Shown: positions 1-7,495, numbered from the stretch's first letter. The stretch: 21,273 bases of DNA from UBA1738 sp964388835 (GCA_964388835.1 CAYMBZ010000023.1:1-21273), one strand, 5' to 3'. A program made the numbers and translations. Notes: generated from the sequence alone by a model not told the origin.

Positions 1-54
1 AACTGGAATCTGCTTGCAATCAAAATGGCAAGAGATACAAAAAAATATGTGTAA
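1..54 (+). CDS. C-terminal tail of an upstream gene (partial)
   Basis: Frame 1 is open from the window edge to a TAA at 52-54 and gives 17 residues ending RDTKKYV. It lies just upstream of the ribosome site of the aldo/keto reductase (about 13 bp gap), in the same direction, as expected for the preceding gene of one operon. The fragment is too short to assign to any family. It could also be a chance open frame. Confidence 0.4.
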   Translation, partial: NWNLLAIKMARDTKKYV

Positions 55-81
55 AAGGACTATTTTTAAAGGAGAATGTTT

Positions 82-1077
82 ATGGATTATCAACCGTCAC
101 ATGCGCGCTATGATAATATGCCCTACCGCCGATGCGGAAGAAGCGGTTTAAAGCTTCCCGCAATATCCCTCGGGCTATGGCACAATTTTGGGAATATTAC
201 GCCTTTTGGGACACAGCAGAGCATATTAAGAAAGGCATTTGATTTGGGGATTACACATTTTGACCTTGCCAACAATTACGGCCCGCCCTACGGAGAAGCG
301 GAACGGAATTTCGGTATTCATATGGAGAGGGATTGGCATACTCACCGAGATGAGCTGGTGATTTCTACAAAAGCGGGATTTGACATGTGGCAGGGACCTT
401 ACGGCAATAACGGAAGTAAAAAATACCTGATTGCAAGCCTTGACGCGTCCCTTAAACGCATGAAACTTGACTATGTGGATATTTTTTATCATCACCGTCC
501 CGATCCGGAAACGCCGATCGAGGAAACCATGGGAGCACTTGACCAAATTGTCAGAAGCGGTAAGGCTCTGTATGTAGGCATTTCCAACTATAATGCAAAA
601 GAAGCGCAAATTGCCATACGCACACTTCGTGAAATGGGAACGCCGATGCTGATACATCAGCCCAATTACTCAATGCTTAATCGCACAGCGGAAGAGGGGC
701 TTACAGCGGTTTTGAAAGAGGAGGGTGTCGGCTGTATAGCTTTTGCGCCTTTGGGCGGCGGTATTCTTACAAATAGGTATTTAAACGGGATTCCGTCGGA
801 TTCGCGGGCGGCTCATGACCCGAGATATTTAAAAGCCTCGGACATTACCGAGGAAAAGCTCATGATTGCAAGACGACTTGCTGAGGTTGCAAAAAGGCGA
901 GGACAAACTGTGGCACAGCTTGCACTTTTGTGGACACTTCGCGATTCGGTTATTACAAGCGCATTAATCGGCGCAAGCAGACCGGAACAGGTGGAGGAAA
1001 ACGTTAGCGCTCTTTCTTTCCCGGAATTAACTGCGGAAGAAATTACCGAGATTGAAGAAGTTCTGCACGCACGGTGA
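82..1077 (+). CDS. Aldo/keto reductase (YghZ-like / AKR14 type)
   Basis: This is a cytoplasmic NADPH-dependent aldo/keto reductase of about 331 residues, a normal length for YghZ/Kv-beta-like members. The catalytic tetrad is visible: Asp61 and Tyr66 (in FDLANNYGPPYGEAE), Lys97 (STKAGFD) and His138 (FYHHRPDPE). The C-terminal cofactor motif GASRPEQVEENV is present. Two ATGs are possible, at 76 and 82. AAAGGAG at 68-74 lies 7 bases before 82 and almost touches 76, so 82 is preferred. Family members reduce L-glyceraldehyde 3-phosphate, methylglyoxal and other sugar-derived aldehydes. The substrate here is unknown, but the neighbours suggest a reductive step on a sugar or aldehyde. A hairpin terminator follows at 1113. 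Confidence 0.93.
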   Translation: MDYQPSHARYDNMPYRRCGRSGLKLPAISLGLWHNFGNITPFGTQQSILRKAFDLGITHFDLANNYGPPYGEAERNFGIHMERDWHTHRDELVISTKAGFDMWQGPYGNNGSKKYLIASLDASLKRMKLDYVDIFYHHRPDPETPIEETMGALDQIVRSGKALYVGISNYNAKEAQIAIRTLREMGTPMLIHQPNYSMLNRTAEEGLTAVLKEEGVGCIAFAPLGGGILTNRYLNGIPSDSRAAHDPRYLKASDITEEKLMIARRLAEVAKRRGQTVAQLALLWTLRDSVITSALIGASRPEQVEENVSALSFPELTAEEITEIEEVLHAR

Positions 1078-1112
1078 TGAGATTACGTTTGAGAAGAAAC
1101 GGAGATTATTCC

Positions 1113-1139
1113 GTGGTTTTTGCGGAAAACCACTATTTT
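1113..1139 (+). terminator. Intrinsic terminator after the aldo/keto reductase
   Basis: There is a perfect 8-bp stem, GTGGTTTT (1113-1120) with AAAACCAC (1126-1133), and a 5-nt loop. It is followed by TATTTTG and, a little further on, a longer T run. The stem is AT-rich at the loop end, so strength is uncertain, but it is well placed 35 bp after the stop. Confidence 0.6.
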
Positions 1140-1157
1140 GCTCTCGATATTTTTTGT

Positions 1158-1171
1158 TAAAAGCGCTTGCG
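1158..1171. promoter_or_regulatory. cre/LacI-like palindromic site
   Basis: The palindrome AAGCGCTT (1161-1168) sits in a context matching 11 of 14 positions of the cre-like form TGAAAGCGCTTACA. It overlaps the -35 of the AraC-type gene, a position suited to repression by CcpA or another LacI-family protein. This is a pattern match only. Confidence 0.35.
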
Positions 1172-1195
1172 TATTCTCGAGATAAATGATATAAT
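1167..1195 (+). promoter_or_regulatory. Promoter of the AraC-type regulator gene
   Basis: TTGCGT (1167-1172), a 17-bp spacer, and TATAAT (1190-1195) preceded by TGA, which makes an extended -10. The start codon is about 30 bases after the predicted transcription start. Confidence 0.65.
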
Positions 1196-1232
1196 TTTTT
1201 TGAAAAGGTGCGTTTTGAGCGAGGTGACGGTT

Positions 1233-2108
1233 ATGCAAAGCGGAAAATTATTTCAATTTGACAATAATTTTACGGATGTTCCTCTCAGGTTGGGGGATGT
1301 GGATTTGTTTCAGTTCGGAGAGCTGGGCATAAGCAGAAAAATGGAAATACCGCGGCATGACCAGATATGCCATGAAATCAGCTATGTCGTTTCGGGCAAG
1401 GGGATTATGTACACAAACGATAAGGCATTTCCGCTTGAAAGAGGCGAGGTGCATGTAATTTCTCAAGGGGAAAGCCATGGGATTGTGGCAGACAAGGAAC
1501 ATGGTCTTCATTATATTTATCTGGGATTCATGACAGAGCCGAAGGGAGAAATGGCGGATATAGCCGAGTTTTATGCAAATTCGCCGTCAATTGTTGTGCG
1601 GGACGAATCGCGGCTGAACTTTATGCTGGAACAGCTTATAAACGAAATATATAACGCGGACAAGTACCACAAAACAGCGCTGGAAATAGGAATTAAGCAG
1701 ATTTTAATATATGTATATCGGCTTTTTAACCATATTGAGGTCAGAAAATATTTTCCGACGGAGGAAGCAAAAAACAAGGGACACACCTTTTATGAGCTTT
1801 TGCGATTTATAGATAGCAATATTTGCGAACCGATTACACTGAAGCAGATTGCGGCAAGCCTTTCCTACAGCGAAAGCTATCTGTCCCACTTGTTTAAAGA
1901 AAAAACGGGAACGAGTATTTGGGAATATATATCGAGAAAGCGAATTGAGAGAAGCCTTTTGCTACTTTCAAGCGGGAAGTATTCCGTTACGGAGGTTTCG
2001 GAAATATTAAAGTATGAGTCACCGAAAAGCTTTACAAAGGCATTTAAAAAGCATATGAACTGTACCCCGACAGAATATAGGAGCAAAACAAAAAAAGCAG
2101 ATAAGTAA
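1233..2108 (+). CDS. AraC-family transcriptional regulator with cupin sensor domain
   Basis: This 291-residue protein has the normal AraC/XylS layout. An N-terminal cupin-like sugar-sensing domain (about residues 30-120) contains the segments ICHEISYVVSG and LERGEVHVISQG. The C-terminal double helix-turn-helix (about residues 190-285) contains ITLKQIAASLSYSESYLSHL and YESPKSFTKAFKKHMNCTP. The ATG at 1233 is preceded by GAGGTGA at 1221-1227. Upstream in-frame codons overlap the promoter and are not used. It sits immediately upstream of, and co-directional with, the five-gene operon that begins at 2197, so it is probably that operon's activator. The inducer is not readable from sequence. Confidence 0.92.
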   Translation: MQSGKLFQFDNNFTDVPLRLGDVDLFQFGELGISRKMEIPRHDQICHEISYVVSGKGIMYTNDKAFPLERGEVHVISQGESHGIVADKEHGLHYIYLGFMTEPKGEMADIAEFYANSPSIVVRDESRLNFMLEQLINEIYNADKYHKTALEIGIKQILIYVYRLFNHIEVRKYFPTEEAKNKGHTFYELLRFIDSNICEPITLKQIAASLSYSESYLSHLFKEKTGTSIWEYISRKRIERSLLLLSSGKYSVTEVSEILKYESPKSFTKAFKKHMNCTPTEYRSKTKKADK

Positions 2109-2131
2109 CCATAAAACAGCAGAAACGGATG

Positions 2132-2160
2132 TTGTCTCCCTTTTTGGGTTGTGCTACAAT
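2132..2160 (+). promoter_or_regulatory. Promoter of the oxidoreductase operon, with overlapping palindromes
   Basis: TTGTCT (2132-2137), a 17-bp spacer, and TACAAT (2155-2160) with the extended -10 element TGTGC. Two overlapping dyads cover the -10 and start region: ACAATTGT (2156-2163) and GTTGT/ACAAC (2148-2152 with 2165-2169). They could be an operator, possibly for the AraC-type protein next door, although AraC proteins more often bind direct repeats. Confidence 0.65.
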
Positions 2161-2196
2161 TGTGACAACAAACGAAATATAAGGAGGCTGTTTTTT

Positions 2197-3246
2197 ATGA
2201 AAGTTGCTGTTATAGGTTGCGGTACAATTGCAAATAATGCACATATTCCCGCATACATGGCAAATGAAAAGGCGGAAATAAAGTATTTCTGCGACATTAT
2301 TCCCGAAAGAGCGGAGGTGGCGGTAGAAAAGTATAATTGCGGAATAGCGGTTACCGACTACCGCGAAGTACTTGCGGACCCTGAGGTTGAGGCTGTATCG
2401 GTTTGTACTCCGAATAAAGTTCATTCGGAAATTTCCGTTGCGGCGCTTAAAGCGGGCAAAAACGTTCTTTGTGAAAAGCCTGCTGCACGTGTCTATTCGG
2501 AAGCACTTGAAATGCAGAAAGCACAGCATGAAACGGGTAAGGTTCTTAATATCGGCGTTGTAAACAGATTTAACAAGAATGTCAACAAGCTTAAGGAACT
2601 GATAGATGACGGTGTTTTGGGCGAGGTTTATCAGGTATATGTAAGCTTCAGAAGCCACAGAAGTATCCCGGGCTTGGGCGGTGCGTTTACAACAAAGGAA
2701 ATTGCCGGCGGCGGTGTTTTAATCGATTGGGGCGTACATTTTTTGGATATAGTAATGTATTGCTGCGGAGACCCTAAGGCGAAAACCGTTTCGGCGGAAA
2801 AGTTCGGATACCTCGGCAACAATATCAGCGAATATGTTTATACCGATATGTGGGCAGGTCCGCCTGTTTTAGACGGTGTATATGATGTTGAAGAGGGAAT
2901 AACCGGTATCATACGTACCGACGGACCAATTGTTACATTTAACGGTGCATGGGCACAGAATATCGGCGAAAACGAGATGTTTATAGATTTTATGGGAACA
3001 AAGGGCGGCGTGCGTTTGCAGTACGGCAAAGAATTTACGCTGTATTCCACACAAAACGGCATGCTGACTAAAACGGAATTTACAACAGATATACCGAATA
3101 TGTTCCAAGAGGAAATCGACAGATTTATCGATTGTGCGGAAAACGGAAACATTCTTCCGTCACACATCGACACCAATATAATTACAGCGGAGATGATGGA
3201 CGCCATTTATCGTTCGGCAGACGAACATAGGGAGGTAACGCTGTGA
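2197..3246 (+). CDS. Gfo/Idh/MocA-family NAD(P)-dependent sugar oxidoreductase
   Basis: This 349-residue protein has the classical two-domain layout. The N-terminal Rossmann fold begins KVAVIGCGTIANNAHIPAY (GxGxxxxNxH type). The hallmark CEKPAA places Glu93-Lys94-Pro95, with the lysine expected near the nicotinamide and substrate. The C-terminal substrate domain carries DWGVHFLD with Asp177 and His181. Family members oxidise or reduce a sugar or polyol hydroxyl. The start at 2197 has AAGGAGG 9 bases upstream; the earlier in-frame codons lie inside the promoter. It is the first gene of a tight operon. Its stop (3244-3246) overlaps the next start, which implies translational coupling. The substrate is not predictable from sequence. 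Confidence 0.92.
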   Translation: MKVAVIGCGTIANNAHIPAYMANEKAEIKYFCDIIPERAEVAVEKYNCGIAVTDYREVLADPEVEAVSVCTPNKVHSEISVAALKAGKNVLCEKPAARVYSEALEMQKAQHETGKVLNIGVVNRFNKNVNKLKELIDDGVLGEVYQVYVSFRSHRSIPGLGGAFTTKEIAGGGVLIDWGVHFLDIVMYCCGDPKAKTVSAEKFGYLGNNISEYVYTDMWAGPPVLDGVYDVEEGITGIIRTDGPIVTFNGAWAQNIGENEMFIDFMGTKGGVRLQYGKEFTLYSTQNGMLTKTEFTTDIPNMFQEEIDRFIDCAENGNILPSHIDTNIITAEMMDAIYRSADEHREVTL

Positions 3247-4076
3247 AAAAGATAGGGTTTATAGATTATTACCTGAATGAATGGCATGCCAACAATTACC
3301 CGGATTTTATTAAAAAAGAGGCGGGGGACAGATACGAGGTTGCGTATGCATACGGCAAAATCAATCCACCCGGCGGAGAAATGACGAATGTTCAATGGGC
3401 GGAGAAGATGGGAATACAACTTCTTGGCAGCATTGAAGAGGTAATAGAAAAAAGCGATGTTTTGATAGTGCTCTCGCCGGATAATCCCGAGATGCATGAG
3501 GAACTGACCGAGTTGGCGCTGAAATCGGGGAAATTGGTTTATGTTGACAAGACCTTTGCTCCGGATAAGGAAACAGCGCTCAGAATTTTTGAAAATGCGG
3601 ATAAGCACAATACAAAATGCTATTCAAGCTCGGCACTGCGCTTTTCGGAGGAACTTGCGGATATCGACACTTCAAAAATTGTTAAGATTTACAGCGAGGG
3701 CCCCGGTTCATTTGAAGTATATTCGATTCATCAGATAGAACCGATTATAAGCTTGATGAAAGTGCGTGCAAAGCGAGTAATGGCAACGGGAGAAAAAAAT
3801 CATCCGTCTCTTACCATTGAATTTGAGGACGGTCGATTGGCACAAATGTATCAATGTGAAAATACGGATTTTAAGATAAGAACGGTAAATGACAATAACG
3901 AAGCTGCGGATTATCCCATAAAGTCAGATTACTTTGCGAGGTTCACAAAGGCTTTAATCGCCTTTTTTGACAGTAGCGAAGTGCCGGTTCCGCATGAGGA
4001 AACGGTTGATGTTATTGCGGTAAGAGAAGCGGCAAGCAGGGCTTTTGAAAAGCCGTTTGTCTGGATTGAAATTTGA
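3243..4076 (+). CDS. Short atypical Gfo/Idh/MocA-like protein
   Basis: This is a 277-residue protein starting with GTG at 3243 and overlapping the previous stop by 4 bp; GGAGG at 3231-3235 serves as its ribosome site. It resembles the Gfo/Idh/MocA fold: alternating hydrophobic strands, a segment ending SDVLIVLSPDNPEMHEE, then VYVDKTFAPD, where Lys103 is kept but the usual EKP is DKT, and a later SIHQIEPI with His163 at the position of the substrate-site histidine. The N-terminus (KKIGFIDYYLNEWHANNYP) lacks the GxGxxG nucleotide motif, and the C-terminal domain is short. It may be a partner subunit of the dehydrogenase next to it or a derived enzyme. Family membership is fairly secure; the function is unknown. 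Confidence 0.75.
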   Translation: MKKIGFIDYYLNEWHANNYPDFIKKEAGDRYEVAYAYGKINPPGGEMTNVQWAEKMGIQLLGSIEEVIEKSDVLIVLSPDNPEMHEELTELALKSGKLVYVDKTFAPDKETALRIFENADKHNTKCYSSSALRFSEELADIDTSKIVKIYSEGPGSFEVYSIHQIEPIISLMKVRAKRVMATGEKNHPSLTIEFEDGRLAQMYQCENTDFKIRTVNDNNEAADYPIKSDYFARFTKALIAFFDSSEVPVPHEETVDVIAVREAASRAFEKPFVWIEI

Positions 4077-4102
4077 AAGGATAACAGAGGGAATTGACAA
4101 TC

Positions 4103-5113
4103 ATGAAAAAACACGTTTGGAGAGTTGCTCTGATTGGTTGCGGAGCTATGGGTGCGGCACATCTTGACGATATATATGAAAAGGATAATGTTGTGCTCAG
4201 CTATGTCTGCGATTTGGACGGGGAGCGCGCAAAACGCTTTGCGAAAAGATACGGCGCACAAAAGACGGAAACCGATTGGAGAAAGGTAGTAGAGGCGCAG
4301 GATACGGATATTGTAATAATTGCAACCTATCCGTCATCACATCTTGAAATATTAAAGGAATGCATCAAAGGCGGCAAGCATGTATTGTGTGAGAAGCCTA
4401 TTTCAAAGGACCTTGAAAGCGGACGTGAAATGGTTGAGCTGATTAAAGCGCATCCCGAAACAAAGGTGCTTATCGGATACATATTGCGGCATAACAAAAC
4501 ATACCAAAGGGTTGCGGAGATGATACAAAATGATGCAATCGGCAAGCCTATCGTTATGAGAATGTCGCAGAACCACCATACCGTGGATTGGAAAAAGTAT
4601 TTGACCCTGATAAACGAAACGTCGCCGATACTGGATTGCGGAGTGCATTATATTGATGTTATGCGCTGGTTTACCGGTGCCGAAATAACCAAGGTAAGCG
4701 GAATCGGACAAAGAACTGAGGCGGATGTTCAAGGCGGGCATTACAATTACGGTTTTATGACGGCAAAACTGTCAGACGGTTCGATTGCGTATTACGAGGC
4801 GGGCTGGGGCAATACCGTGGCGGCGTTGAATACCAAGGAATTTATCGGTCCTAAGGGCAGAATAAGCATAGTATACAGAGATGCAAGATATGAAAATCGC
4901 GAAGAAGGCGATTTGGTAGAGTATTATACCTATCCCGAGGGACGGTATGAAACAATCAATATAGATTGCAAGCGCAAGCCTACCGGAGATCAGCTGGAGG
5001 CGCTTATAAACATGATTGAAAACAATTCCCCCGCAAACCCTACAATAGATGATGTATGGGAAAGCTTTAAAATAGCCGCGGAAGCGGACAAGATTATTAA
5101 ACAAAGCTTATAA
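4103..5113 (+). CDS. Gfo/Idh/MocA-family NAD(P)-dependent sugar oxidoreductase (second classical copy)
   Basis: This 336-residue protein has an N-terminal Rossmann motif (ALIGCGAMGAAH), the family triad Glu97-Lys98-Pro99 in CEKPISKD, and a substrate-domain motif DCGVHYIDVMRW with Asp178, His182 and Asp185. It is clearly diverged from the first copy, so it probably acts on a different position or intermediate. AGAGGGA at 4086-4092 lies about 10 bases before the ATG at 4103; an upstream TTG at 4094 would be too close to it. The gap to the preceding gene is 26 bp and to the next gene 15 bp, so it belongs to the same transcript. Inositol- or sugar-dehydrogenase activity is possible but cannot be chosen from sequence. 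Confidence 0.92.
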   Translation: MKKHVWRVALIGCGAMGAAHLDDIYEKDNVVLSYVCDLDGERAKRFAKRYGAQKTETDWRKVVEAQDTDIVIIATYPSSHLEILKECIKGGKHVLCEKPISKDLESGREMVELIKAHPETKVLIGYILRHNKTYQRVAEMIQNDAIGKPIVMRMSQNHHTVDWKKYLTLINETSPILDCGVHYIDVMRWFTGAEITKVSGIGQRTEADVQGGHYNYGFMTAKLSDGSIAYYEAGWGNTVAALNTKEFIGPKGRISIVYRDARYENREEGDLVEYYTYPEGRYETINIDCKRKPTGDQLEALINMIENNSPANPTIDDVWESFKIAAEADKIIKQSL

Positions 5114-5128
5114 ACGGAGGTTATGGCT

Positions 5129-5971
5129 ATGTATGAATTTCAAATTGGAGTTATGCTGGATTCCTTTAAGCTTAAACCCGAGGAGGCAATAAAAAAAGCG
5201 GCTGAAATAGGTGCAAACGGTCTGCAGATGTACGCGACCGAGGGCGAATTTGCACCGGAAAATATGTCCGGTGAAAAACGACGCGAATTGCTTAACATGG
5301 TTAAGGATAACGGCTTGGTCTTTTCCGCGCTTTGCGGAGATTTGGGTAGAGGATTTGGAGATAGAGAGCTGAATCCTAAGCTGATTGAGAAATCAAAGCG
5401 TATTCTTGATTTGGCAAAGGATTTGGAAACGAATGTTGTTACAACGCATATCGGAGTTGTTCCGAACGACAAAAATCACGAGCGCTACAAAATTATGCAG
5501 GAGGCATGTTTTGAGCTTGCCGCATATGCTGACAGCGTGGACGCGCATTTTGCCATAGAAACAGGACCGGAGGTTGCCGAAACCTTAAAAGGCTTCCTGG
5601 ACGACTTAAATTCGCGCGGGGTTGCGGTAAACTTAGACCCGGCGAATTTCGTAATGGTGACGGGGGATGACCCGGTTAAGGCAGTATATACCTTAAAGGA
5701 TTATATTGTCCACACTCATGCAAAGGACGGAAGAAAGCTGTGTGACGTAAACCCGGAGATAATTTATAAAATTATCGATGAGGAAGCGCACAGCGGCAAG
5801 GCGTATATTGAGCTTCCGTTGGGCGAGGGCGATGTTGATTTTGAAAATTACCTAAAAGCTCTGGATGACATCGGATATCGCGGATTTTTGACCATAGAGC
5901 GTGAGGTGGGAGATGACCCTGCGCGGGATATTACGATGGCGGCGGAGTTTTTGAAGGAGATGTGCAGATAA
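5129..5971 (+). CDS. Sugar-phosphate isomerase/epimerase-like TIM-barrel protein (AP endonuclease 2 superfamily)
   Basis: This 280-residue protein has the xylose-isomerase-like TIM-barrel fold. Likely metal ligands and catalytic acids are recognisable: His in TTHIGVV, Glu144 (AIETGPE), Asp170 (VNLDPANF), His195/His197 (VHTHAKDG) and Glu257 (LTIERE). The segment PLGEGDVDFENYLKALDDIG is typical of the family. GGAGG (5116-5120) is 8 bases before the ATG at 5129, so 5129 is preferred over the ATG at 5123. Family members isomerise or epimerise keto-sugars, and some partner with Gfo/Idh/MocA oxidoreductases in 3-keto-glycoside cleavage. Its place directly after three such genes makes a partner role attractive, but this is inference. 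Confidence 0.88.
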   Translation: MYEFQIGVMLDSFKLKPEEAIKKAAEIGANGLQMYATEGEFAPENMSGEKRRELLNMVKDNGLVFSALCGDLGRGFGDRELNPKLIEKSKRILDLAKDLETNVVTTHIGVVPNDKNHERYKIMQEACFELAAYADSVDAHFAIETGPEVAETLKGFLDDLNSRGVAVNLDPANFVMVTGDDPVKAVYTLKDYIVHTHAKDGRKLCDVNPEIIYKIIDEEAHSGKAYIELPLGEGDVDFENYLKALDDIGYRGFLTIEREVGDDPARDITMAAEFLKEMCR

Positions 5972-5995
5972 AAATTGTATAAAAGGAGAGCAATC

Positions 5996-7177
5996 ATGAA
6001 GTATAAATTGTTTGGAGACGGCATAAATGACGATTATCCGGCTATTCAGGAAATGCTTGATACGAATACTGTATGTGTCTGTCTGCCGCCGCCAAAAGCG
6101 TTTTACAAAATCAGCAAATGTTTGAAAATTCATTCGAATCAGGAACTTAGGCTGGACAGATTTACCTTGATTAAGCTGTCGGACGGGGCGAATTGCTGTA
6201 TGCTGGAAAATGCCGACCCGGAAAATTATGACAGCAATATCTGCGTGGACGGCGGAATTTGGGACATGAATCACAACAATCAATGGCCCAATCCCTACCA
6301 TTTTGATAATCCCGATACGGGAGCAAAGGCGGAGGAGTGCAAGGAACGGGCTTTATCCACACGTGCGGAACGCCTGTATCTGCCGGATTATTCCGGTCAC
6401 TGCTTCAGATTTAACAGCATAAAGAATTTTGTGTTTAAGAATATAACAATAAGAAATCCTGTTGTATACGGCTGTCAAATGGCGCATATCGAGCATTTCA
6501 CGGTGGAAAACATTATTTTTGACTATACCGAGGGAAGCCCGAAGCTGTGGAATCTTGATGGGATTCATCTTGAGGGCGGATGTAAAAACGGGAGCCTCAG
6601 AAATCTTCAAGGGGCTTGCCATGATGATTTGGTGGCAATTACAGCGGACGACGGAAAATTTGGTGAGATTGAAAACATCACCGTTGACAGCATAATCGCC
6701 GAGGGATGTCACAGTGCGGTGAGATTGCTTTCGTGGCATATTCCGGTTAAAAATGTGCATATATCGAATATATTCGGCACGTATTATGTGTACTGTGTTA
6801 TTCTGAGCAAATATTATGCCGGACACGAAACGCGGGGCACACTTGAAAACATTACAATTGACAACATATACGCGTCCTTTTCGAAAGGAACGGTTGATGT
6901 TGCGGGAAATTACGGTCCGCTGATTGTAATAGGAAGCGAGCTTGATATTTCGAACCTGTCCGTCAGAAATTTGGTGAGAAATGAGACGATATGCTTTCAG
7001 CCGACTATCGGCATTGAGAAGGATACCGATATAAAAAATCTGGTGATTGCCGATTGCGCCCAAACCGCTCCGGAGGGTGAGAATATGGTGTTTCTGGATT
7101 GCAAAGGCAATATAGAATTCGGAAGAATTCAAAACCTGTCCGTAAACGGAAAGGCTATGCCGGATAAGACATTTTAA
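5996..7177 (+). CDS. GH28-like right-handed parallel beta-helix protein, cytoplasmic
   Basis: This 393-residue protein begins with the pectate-lyase-3-like opening FGDGINDDYPAIQEMLD and continues as beta-helix coils rich in ENITVDSI-type repeats. The GH28 catalytic layout is partly kept: NLDGIH with Asp188 (family NTD), HDD with Asp210 and Asp211, 22 residues later as in polygalacturonases. The third motif, normally GHG, is GCHSAVRL (Gly237-Cys238-His239). There is no signal peptide, so the protein should act inside the cell. GGAG at 5985-5988 supports the ATG at 5996. It is the last gene of the operon, 24 bp after the TIM-barrel gene, and is followed by a terminator. It may hydrolyse or eliminate an oligosaccharide linkage; the exact activity is unknown. 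Confidence 0.82.
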   Translation: MKYKLFGDGINDDYPAIQEMLDTNTVCVCLPPPKAFYKISKCLKIHSNQELRLDRFTLIKLSDGANCCMLENADPENYDSNICVDGGIWDMNHNNQWPNPYHFDNPDTGAKAEECKERALSTRAERLYLPDYSGHCFRFNSIKNFVFKNITIRNPVVYGCQMAHIEHFTVENIIFDYTEGSPKLWNLDGIHLEGGCKNGSLRNLQGACHDDLVAITADDGKFGEIENITVDSIIAEGCHSAVRLLSWHIPVKNVHISNIFGTYYVYCVILSKYYAGHETRGTLENITIDNIYASFSKGTVDVAGNYGPLIVIGSELDISNLSVRNLVRNETICFQPTIGIEKDTDIKNLVIADCAQTAPEGENMVFLDCKGNIEFGRIQNLSVNGKAMPDKTF

Positions 7178-7207
7178 CAATACTTTCAGACAATGAAAAC
7201 ACACTTG

Positions 7208-7246
7208 AAATCCGCAGGCGGAGATAATCCGTCGGCGGATTTTTTT
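7208..7246 (+). terminator. Strong intrinsic terminator ending the 2197-7177 operon
   Basis: The outer stem is AAATCCGC (7208-7215) with GCGGATTT (7235-7242). An inner stem CGGA (7219-7222) with TCCG (7228-7231) lies across symmetrical 3-nt internal loops, and the T run extends to 7246. Confidence 0.88.
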
Positions 7247-7285
7247 GATTGGTGCCATATTGACGAAAATTACAAATAAGCCCAC

Positions 7286-7314
7286 TTGTTTTTGTTGGGA
7301 ATAGGGTATATAAT
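7286..7314 (+). promoter_or_regulatory. Upstream promoter (P1) of the rhamnosidase gene
   Basis: TTGTTT (7286-7291), a 17-bp spacer and a perfect TATAAT (7309-7314). Transcripts would carry a leader of about 175 nt. The leader contains GGGC/GCCC (a small hairpin near 7350) and a spaced inverted repeat CGATAC/GTATCG (7394-7399 with 7424-7429). No known riboswitch was recognised. Confidence 0.55.
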
Positions 7315-7438
7315 GAATAAAATGCCTCAAGTTAAAACAGGAAAGAATGGGCGTTTTTAGCCCGCAAGTCTTGATACGGGGGATTTTAACATGCGATACG
7401 ATGTGTTAAAATTAAAAGAAAAAGTATCGTTTTGCCAC

Positions 7439-7467
7439 CTGACTTTGCGTGATTGCGGCTATATAAT
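7439..7467 (+). promoter_or_regulatory. Possible proximal promoter (P2) of the rhamnosidase gene
   Basis: CTGACT (7439-7444), a 17-bp spacer and TATAAT (7462-7467), with the start codon 28 bases after the -10. It is an alternative or addition to P1. Confidence 0.4.
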
Positions 7468-7495
7468 AAAAAACGGTGAAAAGGAGAAAAAGGAT

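Noticed and set aside
2149..2160. Shared operator between the promoters at 2132-2160 and 11308-11336, based on the identical TTGTGCTACAAT
   Set aside because: The shared bases are mostly the extended -10 element TRTGn plus TACAAT, which unrelated Firmicute promoters also share.
2149..2196. Extension of the first dehydrogenase to an upstream start giving 16 more residues
   Set aside because: The extra codons overlap the promoter -10 and the ribosome site; the ATG at 2197 has AAGGAGG at good distance and gives the standard N-terminus.
6353..7330. Minus-strand 325-codon frame opposite the GH28-like gene
   Set aside because: It is a shadow of the real gene: it has no domain resemblance and is rich in residues expected from reversed codons.
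7391..7495. A 35-residue N-terminal extension of the rhamnosidase, possibly a signal peptide
   Set aside because: It is charged, has no hydrophobic core, overlaps a promoter-like sequence, and the ATG at 7496 has its own strong ribosome site.
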